DNA from: SIG575 sp045632485 | GTDB lineage: Bacteria; Bacillota; Clostridia; Oscillospirales; Acutalibacteraceae | Direction of reading: 5' to 3' | Length of the DNA: 64,000 bases | NCBI GenBank assembly: GCA_045632485.1 | Contig: JAZQWT010000155.1 | Coordinates: 8,171 to 72,170, forward strand | In this document: one piece after another, positions 1 through 8,421 of the stretch | How positions within the stretch are numbered: position 1 is the first letter of the stretch | How the letters are laid out: every line of letters begins with the position of its first letter | Notes under the pieces: generated by a model | Told to the model about the DNA's origin: nothing | What the model saw: the letters and a program-made list of their open reading frames with translations, nothing else | Database searches by the model: none | Made by a program: the position numbers and the translations under genes

Positions 1-1548
1 CGATTTACTGCCGAACAATTCTGATATAAACGAAGTGACCTTTTTCACTTTTGCAAATGCCATAAATGCCCCTACAAGCCCCAAGACCGCAGGAATGACC
101 TTTTTTATGGATTCTGCATTGTTTTTAAGGAAATCACCAAATTTTTTGAATATAGGGAATTGACCCCCAAAGGCTTCCCCGATTGCTTCACCCAATTGCT
201 TAAGGATATTCGGAATTTCTTTTGCAATTGAACTTATAATATTCGGAAGTGCTTTTACTAATCCGATGAACAAAGATGTAGCCGCTTTTATCAGCGGGGG
301 CAACAATTCATCAATAAGAACGGGTAACTGTTCTTCAATGATTGGTGCTAATTCTTCAATAAGTACGCCTATGCCTGAAAGAGATTTTTGTATAGCAGGT
401 AACAAATTGTTAATTACACCGCCTACCCGCTTACCTGTTTCATCTTCCACGCCGACAATGCTTTCTATGAGATTTTTCAAGCATTGGTCGAATTGGTCGC
501 CGCCCTGAATAAGTGCAGGCATTAAATTTCCCCAAGCCGCTCTCATTGAACTAAGAGAACCTGTAATAGTGGTAGATGCTTCTTTTGCTGTCGTTCCCGT
601 AATTCCCATATGTTCCTGAACAGCGTGAATTGCTTTTACGATATTGCCAAAAGATAAATCATCTGCCTTGACACCTGCCGCAATTCCTTCTTTCATCTTT
701 GAAGCATCTTTAACAAGGCGTTCCATTTCAGTCTTAGTGCCGCCGTAGCCCAATTTCAGATTATCAAGAAGCATATAGTTCTGCTTTGCGAAAGCCTGAT
801 ACGCATTTTGGATATTTTCCATAGGAGTACCCATTTTATTTGCGTTATCAGCCATATCTATAAGGGCTTGGTCTGCAAGATTAGCGGCTTTGACTGTATC
901 GCCGCCTAAACTTGATACAAGGCTTGCTGAGAAACCTGTTACGGTTGTCATATAATCATTTGCAGACAGTCCCGAAGTCTTATAAGCATTATTTGCATTT
1001 TTGAACACAATATCTTGTGCTTCAAGCAATTTGTTATATTTGCCTTTTACTTCATCAACTGTCTTGCCCGTAAGTTTAGCGTAATCCTCAACACTTTTTG
1101 CCCCTTGTGCACCAAAAAGTGTTTCGACACCACCTTTTAACTGTTCAAAATCAGCGTATGCGGAAACCGATTTAGCAACCAAACTGCCTATCGCCGCAGC
1201 ACACGCCGTTATTCCAACGGTTAGTGCCTTAAACGATATTGCGGCGGCTTTTTTTGCAATAGTGCCTAATTTTGAGATTATTGACTGAAGCCCACTTTTT
1301 AACTTTGTGAATTTCGTCTTATTTACATCATCAAGCCCTGATTTTGCTTTTTTTGCCGTTTCCTTTATATCCTTTATGCTTTCATTTGCTTCATCGGCAT
1401 TTTCTTTCATAGCATCAAAAGCGTCTGAATTAAATGCTGCTTCAATTGACGCTTTTAATTGCTTGAGTTCTTTTAATATTTCGTGTAGGGGGCTGTCGTC
1501 AACATCGAATACAACTTCAACCACATCTTGACGAACAACATCAGCCAT
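1..1548 (-). CDS. Tail tape measure protein, N-terminal 516 residues (runs off left edge)
   Basis: The reading frame is open from an ATG at 1548 to the window edge. The N-terminus (MADVVRQDVVEVVFDV) leads into a Lys/Ala-rich coil, then a hydrophobic stretch near residues 85-105 (AAISFKALTVGITACAAAIG), then the tape-measure-typical core with YADFEQLKGGVETLFG, SANDYMTTVTGFSASL and GTTAKEASTTITGSL. Such proteins set tail length, run inside the tube and are ejected first. Position directly downstream of the tail chaperone and tube genes supports the call. A second hydrophobic stretch lies near the left edge (VLGLVGAFMAFA). The C-terminus is missing. Confidence 0.93.
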   Translation of the reverse strand, partial: MADVVRQDVVEVVFDVDDSPLHEILKELKQLKASIEAAFNSDAFDAMKENADEANESIKDIKETAKKAKSGLDDVNKTKFTKLKSGLQSIISKLGTIAKKAAAISFKALTVGITACAAAIGSLVAKSVSAYADFEQLKGGVETLFGAQGAKSVEDYAKLTGKTVDEVKGKYNKLLEAQDIVFKNANNAYKTSGLSANDYMTTVTGFSASLVSSLGGDTVKAANLADQALIDMADNANKMGTPMENIQNAYQAFAKQNYMLLDNLKLGYGGTKTEMERLVKDASKMKEGIAAGVKADDLSFGNIVKAIHAVQEHMGITGTTAKEASTTITGSLSSMRAAWGNLMPALIQGGDQFDQCLKNLIESIVGVEDETGKRVGGVINNLLPAIQKSLSGIGVLIEELAPIIEEQLPVLIDELLPPLIKAATSLFIGLVKALPNIISSIAKEIPNILKQLGEAIGEAFGGQFPIFKKFGDFLKNNAESIKKVIPAVLGLVGAFMAFAKVKKVTSFISELFGSKS

Positions 1549-1564
1549 TTTTTATTCCCCCTTA

Positions 1565-1775
1565 TTACTTCTTTTGAAGGGCGGCTTTTTCGGCTTTGAG
1601 TTGCATATCAAGTGCCATATTCGCTTCCTCAATTTCTTGCGGGGTCATTTGATTAAACACCGTGTTATAATCAAACCCCCGCTGACTCAATACAAGCCGC
1701 CAAGCGTCCCAATTACTTCTTGCTCTTTCCCTCAGTTGTGCCTTTGTCAGCAGATGTGCGAAATTTACCCTGCAT
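1565..1775 (-). CDS. Tail assembly chaperone, frameshift-accessed C-terminal part (gpT-like)
   Basis: No good start codon or ribosome site opens this frame, yet it reads as a convincing protein (AHLLTKAQLRERARSNWD, then WRLVLSQRGFDYNTVF, MTPQEIEEANMAL, ending in AALQKK). It overlaps the end of the upstream chaperone ORF in the +1 (= -2) frame and is closed upstream by a TAA just before the overlap, so ribosomes must change frame within about 1713-1775. This matches the gpG/gpGT arrangement of many long-tailed phages. The exact slip site is inferred, not seen. Confidence 0.7.
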
Positions 1776-2021
1776 TACATCAGAACCGAAACGAACAACC
1801 TCGTTCAAATCATTCATATTGTCAAAATCATCAACAGAAAGACCTTTAGGCTCTACAATTACATTTTCAAAAATGTACTCTGCAAGTTTTAAGATACTTG
1901 TATTGCCTGAACCCTCAACATAGGAATTGTCAAAACAATTAAGTGCTGCCGAAAGTCCGTTAAACTGTGCTGTGTACTTTACGCCCTTGATTTCTTTAGT
2001 TTCTGTATAAAATTTTGCCAT
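1713..2021 (-). CDS. Tail assembly chaperone (gpG-like), 102 aa
   Basis: Small acidic protein between the tail tube and tape-measure genes, the standard place for the tail chaperone that coats the tape measure during tail assembly. It starts at an ATG with AAGGAGG upstream. Its C-terminal end (TTEGKSKK) is low-complexity and basic, typical of a short form terminated just after a frameshift site. The longer form would continue in the overlapping +1 frame down to 1565. Confidence 0.75.
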   Translation of the reverse strand: MAKFYTETKEIKGVKYTAQFNGLSAALNCFDNSYVEGSGNTSILKLAEYIFENVIVEPKGLSVDDFDNMNDLNEVVRFGSDVMQGKFRTSADKGTTEGKSKK

Positions 2022-2040
2022 TAGAAAATTTCCTCCTTAA

Positions 2041-2066
2041 AGTAAAAGGGCGGCATTTCGCCACCC
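2041..2066 (-). terminator. Intrinsic terminator after tail tube gene
   Basis: On the minus strand a GGGTGGC / GCCGCCC hairpin with a GAAAT loop is followed by TTTTACTTT. It lies between the tube gene and the chaperone and may tune tube versus chaperone expression. Confidence 0.65.
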
Positions 2067-2090
2067 TTCATAGTTTTATAAAATTTTTAT

Positions 2091-2486
2091 TTAGATTGAT
2101 TCAACATCATAGTCAAAGACCTTGAAAACAAATTCCATATCGCTTGCTTCTGCACCTCTATCCATAGCAGGGGCAGAAAGTAATCTTGCCTGTGAGCCAC
2201 CAAAACGCTCCTTGAGAGCCTTGTTTGTGACATACACGGGGAAAGGCGTGGTACGCTTTCTGAGTCCCATAAGAAAAGACTTCTGAGGGCTTGTAGGCTG
2301 AATAGTGATAGTAACCTGTCCCAAGTCATTGTTGACTTCGTTTACAACCACATCGCCCTGTGCTCCCACAACGGGATTGATGTAATCTTCGTCTTTTTCG
2401 CCCGATACCATATCTTCGCCAAGACCTGTAATAAATACATTATCGACTGTAATTGTAGAATCTTTTGCATTGTATTTTGTAATCAT
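2091..2486 (-). CDS. Myovirus tail tube protein (DUF3277-like), 131 aa
   Basis: Begins MITKYNAKDSTITVDN and contains MVSGEKDED and SFLMGLRKR, features of the small tail tube proteins that pair with DUF3383-type sheaths. Length (131 aa) is normal for the family. AAGGAGG precedes the ATG. It polymerises as the inner tube through which DNA and the tape measure pass. It is separated from the sheath gene only by an inserted HNH gene. Confidence 0.75.
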   Translation of the reverse strand: MITKYNAKDSTITVDNVFITGLGEDMVSGEKDEDYINPVVGAQGDVVVNEVNNDLGQVTITIQPTSPQKSFLMGLRKRTTPFPVYVTNKALKERFGGSQARLLSAPAMDRGAEASDMEFVFKVFDYDVESI

Positions 2487-2504
2487 TTTTCAGACCTCCT
2501 TATG

Positions 2505-2532
2505 AAAAAAGAGTCTGCTATAAGCAAACTCT
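2505..2532 (-). terminator. Intrinsic terminator of the HNH gene
   Basis: Minus-strand GAGTTTGCTTATAGCAGACTC hairpin followed by six T. It overlaps the HNH stop codon, so the HNH gene is a self-contained transcription unit. Confidence 0.75.
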
Positions 2533-3375
2533 CTTTACATATTCATCAAATTGTTTTTTTGTATTATTGCCATAGCCATAAATACTATGAAAGTTTTTGT
2601 GACAACACTCACATAAAGTAACAGCATTATTAATATCAGTTCTTTTTTCGGGATTGTTAGCATATCCGTCAAGATGATGAACATTTTTATTTGTAGTTGA
2701 ACCACATATAACACATTGTTTATCTCTCGCAAAAACTGATTTTCTAAATGCCTTGTACTTTTCTTCTTTTCTTCCTATCCCTATTCGGTCATATTCGGAT
2801 AAAGAGGGGTTAAAACTCGGATTATTATTGCCAAGAAATTTAAGTCTTTTGCAATTTGCACAATTGTAACCTTTTTTGAAGTTGTTAAGACTCATATGAG
2901 CCACTTGACCGCACTCAGGACACAAATATTCAAGTAATGCGTGTGCATTGCTGTATTCCGTTGATAACAACACCGCACCACGCTTTGTGAATATTTCTCT
3001 GACCTGTTCTATAGTATATCGCTTTTTGGCGGTTGTCTTTTCAACTGCACATTTCTTGCACCGTTGACCTTTTTTGAAAACCGAAAAGCGTATTTCAGCC
3101 ACATTTCCGCAGGAACATTTGTATTTTAACGGCGTATAACTATTTTTATATTCAGCAGATAATAATTCACAACCATTATCTGCAAAATATTGTTTTACCT
3201 CATTATAATTCCAATTATGTCCTTGATTTGTGCCAAGCGGTCTAAATTCAAGCCCGTATTCTGAAAACCAACTTTCCAAAGTTTTTTGTCCTATATGGTA
3301 ATGCTTGAGCAATTCCCTTTTTGACATACATTGTTCAAAGTACAATTTTTGTAACTCTTCTTTTTTTGGCAACAT
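2518..3375 (-). CDS. HNH endonuclease with zinc ribbons (homing-type), 285 aa
   Basis: N-terminal helix-turn-helix-like segment (SKRELLKHYHIGQKTLE), two zinc-ribbon pairs (CSCGN...CKKC; CPECG...CANC), and a C-terminal HNH nuclease (CVICG, VHHLDGY, NNAVTLCECCHKNFH). It sits between sheath and tube genes, which are normally adjacent, and has its own promoter and terminator, as expected for a free-standing homing endonuclease. I prefer the second ATG (3375), which has GGGGG upstream; the first ATG at 3390 would be almost leaderless. Confidence 0.88.
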   Translation of the reverse strand: MLPKKEELQKLYFEQCMSKRELLKHYHIGQKTLESWFSEYGLEFRPLGTNQGHNWNYNEVKQYFADNGCELLSAEYKNSYTPLKYKCSCGNVAEIRFSVFKKGQRCKKCAVEKTTAKKRYTIEQVREIFTKRGAVLLSTEYSNAHALLEYLCPECGQVAHMSLNNFKKGYNCANCKRLKFLGNNNPSFNPSLSEYDRIGIGRKEEKYKAFRKSVFARDKQCVICGSTTNKNVHHLDGYANNPEKRTDINNAVTLCECCHKNFHSIYGYGNNTKKQFDEYVKRVCL

Positions 3376-3396
3376 AGAAAATACCCCCATAGGTAT

Positions 3397-3425
3397 ATTT
3401 TACCAATTTACTATGTTGTTGTCAA
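3397..3425 (-). promoter_or_regulatory. Promoter of the HNH gene
   Basis: Minus strand TTGACA (3425-3420), 17-nt spacer, TAAAAT (3402-3397). It lies immediately before the HNH gene and after the sheath gene's end, so the inserted gene carries its own start signal. Confidence 0.7.
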
Positions 3426-3441
3426 TGGAAAATTTCAGAGT

Positions 3442-4428
3442 TTAGGCTACTGATATTTCACCGACTACCTCTACTTCGTGCACCGCACCTGCGAGAGTGA
3501 AAGCAAACTGACCGCCCTTATACTTACGAGCGGCAATATCACCTTCGGGAACTTCGGAACGGAGTGCAAAATTAACAGCATAAAGGGGATTTCCTTCTGC
3601 ATCTACTGCAATCATTCCCTTGTTGTAAGCCGATTTAAGGATATTGAATACACAGTTTTCAAGTTGTGCAATACCTCTATCATCGTAAGGAATTTTTGCA
3701 GATGAATTAAGTAAGCCCTGAACGCTGTTTGTAATCTGCTGAATGATGTAGTCTTTGCAGTCAACAACATCAACATATTCACCGCTTGTTACAAATCCTT
3801 CGGAAGTAACAATATCGCCTGCCTTTTTCAGAATTGTAATAGCGTTGGCTTCGTGAATAGCCGTGATTTCGGTTTCCGTAAGGTTTTCAGGTGTAATACC
3901 ATTGATGATGATATTCTTGTAAGTGATTGAACCGACTTCATAACCTGCGGTAGCACCTGCAACAGCCGCCGCCGCTAACTGTGCTTCCGTCTTGTGTACA
4001 ACAGCAACAACTCTGTCACTTGCTGTAAGAGCCTGTGCTTCGGTTGCGGATTTACAACCAACAAAGATTATCTTGTCATTTGAAGCACTTATGTAAGTGA
4101 TACCTGTTGTGAGTTCTTCTTCGCTGTATTCACCTGCGAGAACAACCTGACGGAAACTTTCGCCTGCAACAGCCGCAAGAGATTCAGCAGTAACGGCAGT
4201 AAGACCGCCTACCGCAATCTTTGCAGGGCAAGGATTCTGAGCGAACATAACAGCCGCTAACTTGTAAGTGTCAGTTGTTTCCGCAAAACCTGCCGCTACA
4301 ACATCGGCAATACTTGCACATTCTGTGTAAGCAACGACTTTATCACCCTTGCTTACAATAAGAGGATAGCCCCAATCAAGTGAGGCTGTGGGTTTCAAAA
4401 GGTCAATTTTAACCTTTACATCAAGCAT
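3442..4428 (-). CDS. Contractile tail sheath protein (DUF3383-like), 328 aa
   Basis: Starts MLDVKVKIDLLKPTASLDWGYP, continues through FAQNPCPAKIAVGG and ends with the ALRSEVPEGDIAARKYKGG region followed by a short beta-rich tail, the pattern of DUF3383 sheath proteins. It forms the contractile outer sheath and so makes this phage a myovirus. GGAGGGCATTATATG gives the start. It is rather short for a sheath but normal for this subfamily. Confidence 0.85.
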   Translation of the reverse strand: MLDVKVKIDLLKPTASLDWGYPLIVSKGDKVVAYTECASIADVVAAGFAETTDTYKLAAVMFAQNPCPAKIAVGGLTAVTAESLAAVAGESFRQVVLAGEYSEEELTTGITYISASNDKIIFVGCKSATEAQALTASDRVVAVVHKTEAQLAAAAVAGATAGYEVGSITYKNIIINGITPENLTETEITAIHEANAITILKKAGDIVTSEGFVTSGEYVDVVDCKDYIIQQITNSVQGLLNSSAKIPYDDRGIAQLENCVFNILKSAYNKGMIAVDAEGNPLYAVNFALRSEVPEGDIAARKYKGGQFAFTLAGAVHEVEVVGEISVA

Positions 4429-4451
4429 ATAATGCCCTCCTTAGTTAAATT

Positions 4452-4476
4452 AAATAAAACCGCTTATCTGCGGTCT
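4452..4476 (-). terminator. Hairpin before sheath gene
   Basis: Minus-strand GACCGCAGATAAGCGGTTTTATTT: six-bp stem and T-rich tail, located between the 96-aa gene and the sheath gene; probably a partial terminator. Confidence 0.5.
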
Positions 4477-4477
4477 T

Positions 4478-4768
4478 TTACATAGTTTCTGTTTCTGTGT
4501 TACCGCCGAAAATCTGATTTTCAGGGACTTCGGATTCGGGTACTACTACGAACAAAGAAAAATCCGTAGCAGGGGAGAAAACTCCGTATCTGTAATAACA
4601 GATTTCTTCGGGATAAGGGTCACGGGGATTTCCCTCATCATCTGTAAAACCTGTGTGTAAAGCTCTGTCCCAAAAAACATAGCCGTCATTCATCTGAACA
4701 ACAACTCTGCCCCACTGATTAAGTGTTACATCTGCGTGAGGAATCACGGGAAGAATTATTTCACTCAT
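4478..4768 (-). CDS. Hypothetical structural-module protein, 96 aa
   Basis: Not recognised. It is acidic, with an aromatic-rich middle (GYVFWDRALHTGFTDDEG) and a Thr/Glu-rich end. It starts from an ATG (AAGGAGTTGTTTTTATG) between the LRR protein and sheath genes, so it is probably a virion or assembly protein. Confidence 0.6.
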   Translation of the reverse strand: MSEIILPVIPHADVTLNQWGRVVVQMNDGYVFWDRALHTGFTDDEGNPRDPYPEEICYYRYGVFSPATDFSLFVVVPESEVPENQIFGGNTETETM

Positions 4769-4780
4769 AAAAACAACTCC

Positions 4781-6244
4781 TTATATATAGTTCCAATTCT
4801 TTGTATTAAGCATAGCAATATGCTCTTCGTCTATTTTTGCTATGTTAGTGCTTCCTACTTGGAAAGTCTGATATGTTTGTCCTGTTAAGTCAGCAAGGTT
4901 TTCAATCATCTTGTGTAAACTCTCTTGTGTGAGTTTATTTAATCCTGATAAATTAATTGTGATATTCCAACCCTCATATACCGACACTTCTGTCAAAAGA
5001 AAGCATTGTCCGAAAGCATTACTCGCAATCGTGGGAGGCTGTCCCGTTGGTTTCTGAAAGGTGATACTTGTTAGTCCTGTTCTATGAAATGCTTGTGCTT
5101 CTATTGAAACAAGTCCAGCACTAAATGTAATTTGAGTAAGATTCATATTTTCATTAAAACAAGCCTGCCCGAATGTTGTTATGTTTTCAAGGTTAATATC
5201 TTTTAATGAATAACAATAAGAAAAGCAGTCACGGGAAATTGTAGTTAATGAATCGTTAAGAATTACTTTTTCAAGGGCATACATTCTACTACAATAATAA
5301 TCGGGCAAAGTAGAATATACATTATGGCTAATATCAAACTCTCGCAGACTTGCCAAACCAACAATACCTATTCTTGAAGTAAGGCTATCGGGTATCCGCA
5401 CTCTTTCACAATTAACCATAAAACAAAACTCTGTGCGTGTAATTCCGTCAGGCACATATACTTGTTTAATTTTAGGTAAATACGGCACTATTTCGGGGCG
5501 TACACTCAACACTATGCTTGCCGCACCGCTGTTTGCGTACCAACCACAATTATTCTTACTTTCGTTAGAAGGATAATCTATTACCCACCGCATTGTCCCT
5601 TTTTCAGTAACTTCCCAATGTGTGTTATCACCTGTATAGGCTTTGCCACTTGCGATAATCGGGCTGTCATCGTCCCAATCGGGAAGCGGTTTAACATCAA
5701 CATCAATATTCACCCCTGAAAACACCTTGTTTTCATCGGGTAAGACTTTGTAAGAGCCGTTTTCTGTGACGGCAAGTGTCTTTTCTTGTTCTTCTTTTAT
5801 CGGAATAGCAACATTAACCTTTGAAAGACCTGTGTAGCCCTCGTCTGCCGTAACTTCTCCGTTCTCCATTACCGTCTTTTCCTGTAAGGTGATTGATTTT
5901 TGACTTGCTTCGTAACCTTCGGGATAGCCCTTATCATAACCTTTGTCATAGCCCTCATTGTAACCCTCACTATAACCTTCGTCATATTTAAGTGGAACAT
6001 CAACATTAACCGTTGCGGAAGATAACACCTTGCCTGCATCGGGAACAATGTCATAAGAGCCATTCTCCGTAACTTCAAGAGCCTTTGTCTGTTCCTCTTT
6101 TCGGAGTTGTCTTATCTTACTTGCATATTGCGATGTCTTTGTACCCGAAGGAATAGGAATACCGCTATCTTCAATCGCAGTTTCGATATTATTAAAGTCA
6201 GTAATAGCCTTTTTTATGTTTTCTTCAAGCGTTCTATCTGCCAT
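4781..6244 (-). CDS. Leucine-rich-repeat (BspA-type) virion-associated protein, 487 aa
   Basis: N-terminus is a helical region followed by two copies of a beta module (LAVTENGSYKVLPDENKVF and a related copy) and a G-Y-x-E/K repeat tract (SEGYNEGYDKGYDKGY). Residues from about 285 are BspA-type leucine-rich repeats (FSYCYSLKDINLENI, FNENMNLTQITFSAGL). The last part (LTQESLHKMIENLADLTG) is the ending commonly seen in LRR proteins of gut Firmicutes. Start ATG at 6244 has AGGTGAT upstream. LRR domains bind proteins or sugars, so a host-surface role is inferred. The location inside the connector/sheath block is unusual for a receptor binder. Confidence 0.72.
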   Translation of the reverse strand: MADRTLEENIKKAITDFNNIETAIEDSGIPIPSGTKTSQYASKIRQLRKEEQTKALEVTENGSYDIVPDAGKVLSSATVNVDVPLKYDEGYSEGYNEGYDKGYDKGYPEGYEASQKSITLQEKTVMENGEVTADEGYTGLSKVNVAIPIKEEQEKTLAVTENGSYKVLPDENKVFSGVNIDVDVKPLPDWDDDSPIIASGKAYTGDNTHWEVTEKGTMRWVIDYPSNESKNNCGWYANSGAASIVLSVRPEIVPYLPKIKQVYVPDGITRTEFCFMVNCERVRIPDSLTSRIGIVGLASLREFDISHNVYSTLPDYYCSRMYALEKVILNDSLTTISRDCFSYCYSLKDINLENITTFGQACFNENMNLTQITFSAGLVSIEAQAFHRTGLTSITFQKPTGQPPTIASNAFGQCFLLTEVSVYEGWNITINLSGLNKLTQESLHKMIENLADLTGQTYQTFQVGSTNIAKIDEEHIAMLNTKNWNYI

Positions 6245-6788
6245 TGTTAATATCACCTGCCAATCTCTTTTCTAAGAGTTCATTGAGTTCATCTTCGGTC
6301 ATTCCCTGTTCGATATTTGTATCAGCGATTTCAACAAAATCAATCGTTTCTGAGTAAGTCGGTTCTTCTATCTCTGAATAGCCCCAAAAAACAGCGTCAA
6401 AGCCGTTTTTGTACTCATATTCAACAGAAAGTACATTGTCACGGTTGTTAATACTTGTACACCGCTGACATATAACATCATTGTCATTAAGATAAATTGT
6501 TCCGACACGCTCTAACCATTGCTTCGCCTTGCTTGCCAATTCAATACTTTCAGAATTTGTTGCGGCAACAGCCGAAATACTCCAAGTCTGCGTTACGGCT
6601 TTTCTGTCGATTCCGTCCTCATACTCTCCGTATGTGCCGTTGTTTTCTGATTCAAGCGTTGTAATGGTATATGACACATAAGGATATTGGGGTGGTGTTT
6701 CGTTTTGATTGCTACGAATTACAGGAACACCTAAATAGTTTTTAAGCCCCGTAACGACACACTGCCTTATTTTGTCGGTATCAATCAT
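6234..6788 (-). CDS. Neck / tail terminator protein (LIC_12616-like), 184 aa
   Basis: The core YPYVSYTITTLESENN followed by WSISAVAATNSESIELASKAKQWL is typical of phage neck proteins that cap the tail at the head-tail junction. It ends overlapping the LRR gene by 11 nt and follows other connector genes. The C-terminal acidic extension (about residues 145-184) is probably specific to this phage. Confidence 0.7.
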   Translation of the reverse strand: MIDTDKIRQCVVTGLKNYLGVPVIRSNQNETPPQYPYVSYTITTLESENNGTYGEYEDGIDRKAVTQTWSISAVAATNSESIELASKAKQWLERVGTIYLNDNDVICQRCTSINNRDNVLSVEYEYKNGFDAVFWGYSEIEEPTYSETIDFVEIADTNIEQGMTEDELNELLEKRLAGDINNGR

Positions 6789-7165
6789 TCTGTCACCACC
6801 TCATTTCCCGTTGTATTAAATGCCGATTGATATTTAAGAGTATAGGCAAAAACGCCCGTAAATGCCGCATTTTCGAGTTTGCTTTCAACACGGTACATTT
6901 TCCCCTCGTCAACAACCAAAGCCCCTTGCAAGTCAAAAGAAAGAGGTTCAAGCATATATAACGCTTTATCTTGCTGTGTTAAAGTTCCCGCAGAGCGAAA
7001 TACCTTGTTTTCACGGTGAGAGATTATAGCACCGTCAAATGTAATTTCTGTCGGTTCGCCTTTTACATAATCACCCAAATTGTCGTATTTCCCTGTTGCA
7101 GGCAATTTAGCGGTCAATGTCTTTGAGTATTTGCGAATCAGGTTTGAAAAATTGAAATATTGCAC
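6785..7165 (-). CDS. Head-tail joining / minor structural protein, 126 aa
   Basis: Small protein in the connector cluster; part of the sequence (FRSAGTLTQQDKALYML) resembles phage minor capsid/tail-completion proteins. I choose GTG at 7165, which overlaps the upstream stop and has AGGCGG upstream; a longer frame to 7195 would lie wholly inside the upstream gene. Confidence 0.6.
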   Translation of the reverse strand: MQYFNFSNLIRKYSKTLTAKLPATGKYDNLGDYVKGEPTEITFDGAIISHRENKVFRSAGTLTQQDKALYMLEPLSFDLQGALVVDEGKMYRVESKLENAAFTGVFAYTLKYQSAFNTTGNEVVTE

Positions 7166-7167
7166 AC

Positions 7168-7698
7168 TCAGACACCGCCTTTTTTCACTCTCCAAGTAAT
7201 GCCCTCTATCATACTACCTGAAGATTTGTTTTCTCCACCGCCAACAAGCGGATTGCTACTGCCCTTTTGCTCAATGGTGAACGGGTGATTAGGCGGGTTC
7301 GACAACTCTATTGCATAATTCTTTATTTTCGTTGCCAACATCTGTCCCACCATATCAAACAACTGCTGTTCACTCATTCTGCCGTTCAGCACTTGCACAA
7401 TAACCTTACTTACCTTTTCCATTACAGCCTTTGCTTCTTTGTCGTGCCCTGCTCTAAGGAAAGACCTTTCAGGTATGCGTATATGTGTTGTATTTTTCGA
7501 CAAATGCAATCCTTGAGCGTGTAAATAAGCCCTCATTTTCGGTGTAACTTCAATGTTACAGCCGTATTCGTGTATCGCTGCCAACCAACTATGTTCACCC
7601 TCTATACAGCCAACCTCAATGCTTGTACTGTTGATTGTTTTTATAGTCCGAATCATTTGAGGGAATTTGTCTATTTTGGTTGTATATTTTATTCCCAT
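7168..7698 (-). CDS. HK97 gp10-like / tail completion protein, 176 aa
   Basis: Contains AAIHEYGCNIEVTPKMRAYL and IRIPERSFLRAGHD, the arrangement of gp10-like and virion morphogenesis proteins (EYG ... PER-F-R). The C-terminal NPPNHPFTIEQKGSSNPLV is a frequent ending. It acts in head-tail completion. GGGGGTTTGTTAATG supports the ATG at 7698. Confidence 0.78.
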   Translation of the reverse strand: MGIKYTTKIDKFPQMIRTIKTINSTSIEVGCIEGEHSWLAAIHEYGCNIEVTPKMRAYLHAQGLHLSKNTTHIRIPERSFLRAGHDKEAKAVMEKVSKVIVQVLNGRMSEQQLFDMVGQMLATKIKNYAIELSNPPNHPFTIEQKGSSNPLVGGGENKSSGSMIEGITWRVKKGGV

Positions 7699-7710
7699 TA
7701 ACAAACCCCC

Positions 7711-8064
7711 TCATTGCCATTTTCTTTGAGCAGGTACAAACCTTATGCGGGGCTTTATCCACTCTGCAAGCAACTCTTCAGCATATTGCCACAATGCAGC
7801 CGTTTTATCAGAAACAAAACTTTGAGAAAGCCCCTCAATGCTCTCACTCGCCACACCGCCCGATGTTGACATAATATCAAAATAACGGAGTACAAATAAT
7901 TTGACGGGGGCAGGCAAATTTGCCAAGTCCTCGTCTTTATTGTAATCAAAATCAAGCGTTGTGTTGTCTTTCACCCAATGCAATGCACTTTCGGTTAAAA
8001 GAACGCTGTAATCATTTATCGGGGCAATCCCAAGTTTAAGACTCTTTACTTGTTCCGCTGTCAT
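7711..8064 (-). CDS. Head-tail connector protein (gp6/YqbG-like), 117 aa
   Basis: Short mostly helical protein with an aromatic-rich middle (LPAPVKLFVLRYFDIM) and a C-terminal helix (LLAEWIKPRIRFV), as in DNA-packaging connectors. Its place directly after the capsid and before gp10-like genes is the canonical connector slot. Start ATG 8064 has GGCGGTGA upstream. Confidence 0.68.
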   Translation of the reverse strand: MTAEQVKSLKLGIAPINDYSVLLTESALHWVKDNTTLDFDYNKDEDLANLPAPVKLFVLRYFDIMSTSGGVASESIEGLSQSFVSDKTAALWQYAEELLAEWIKPRIRFVPAQRKWQ

Positions 8065-8227
8065 TGTCAATCACCGCCGTTTCAGTCACCTTTTTTACAG
8101 GTTTCTCTTTCTTTTTCGGCGTGATTTGTTTCTTAATTGCTTTTGTTTCGGTGTTTTTCGGCTCTGCCTTAATAAGAGGTCTGCCGTTTGCCCTTATATC
8201 AAGCAATTTGTTTTCAAATGCACCCAT
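8036..8227 (-). CDS. Small Lys-rich protein, 63 aa
   Basis: Not recognised. The N-terminal MGAFENKLLDIRANGRPLI is followed by a strongly basic stretch (KKQITPKKKEKPVKK) and an acidic end. ATG at 8227 follows AGGAGGG inside the preceding gene's end. Possibly a head-associated or decoration factor. Confidence 0.6.
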   Translation of the reverse strand: MGAFENKLLDIRANGRPLIKAEPKNTETKAIKKQITPKKKEKPVKKVTETAVIDNDSGTSKES

Positions 8228-8229
8228 TA

Positions 8230-8376
8230 TCAACCCTCCTTGCTTGTTTTAGGCTTTTTGGGAGGTTTCTTTGCTTCTTCCTGTTCAATAACAGGTGTTT
8301 CCGCAACTGCCTGTTCTGCGGCTTTTCTCTTTGCCGCCTGTGCCTTTTTGCGTCTTATCCAAAATGTTGCTGACAC
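8230..8376 (-). CDS. Small Lys/Ala/Pro-rich protein, 48 aa
   Basis: GTG start with an excellent AGGAGGG, encoding MSATFWIRRKKAQAAKRK then an acidic patch (EQEEAKK) and a Lys/Pro end. It is co-translated with the next gene (stop and start within 4 nt). Composition suggests nucleic-acid or capsid contact; function unknown. Confidence 0.62.
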   Translation of the reverse strand: MSATFWIRRKKAQAAKRKAAEQAVAETPVIEQEEAKKPPKKPKTSKEG

Positions 8377-8421
8377 TTTTAATCCCTCCTTTAATCAATT
8401 GCATTAAATATAGAAAATGCC

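Noticed and set aside
266..1849. Plus-strand ORFs opposite the tape measure and chaperone
   Set aside because: They lack ribosome sites and are antisense shadows of well-supported minus-strand genes.
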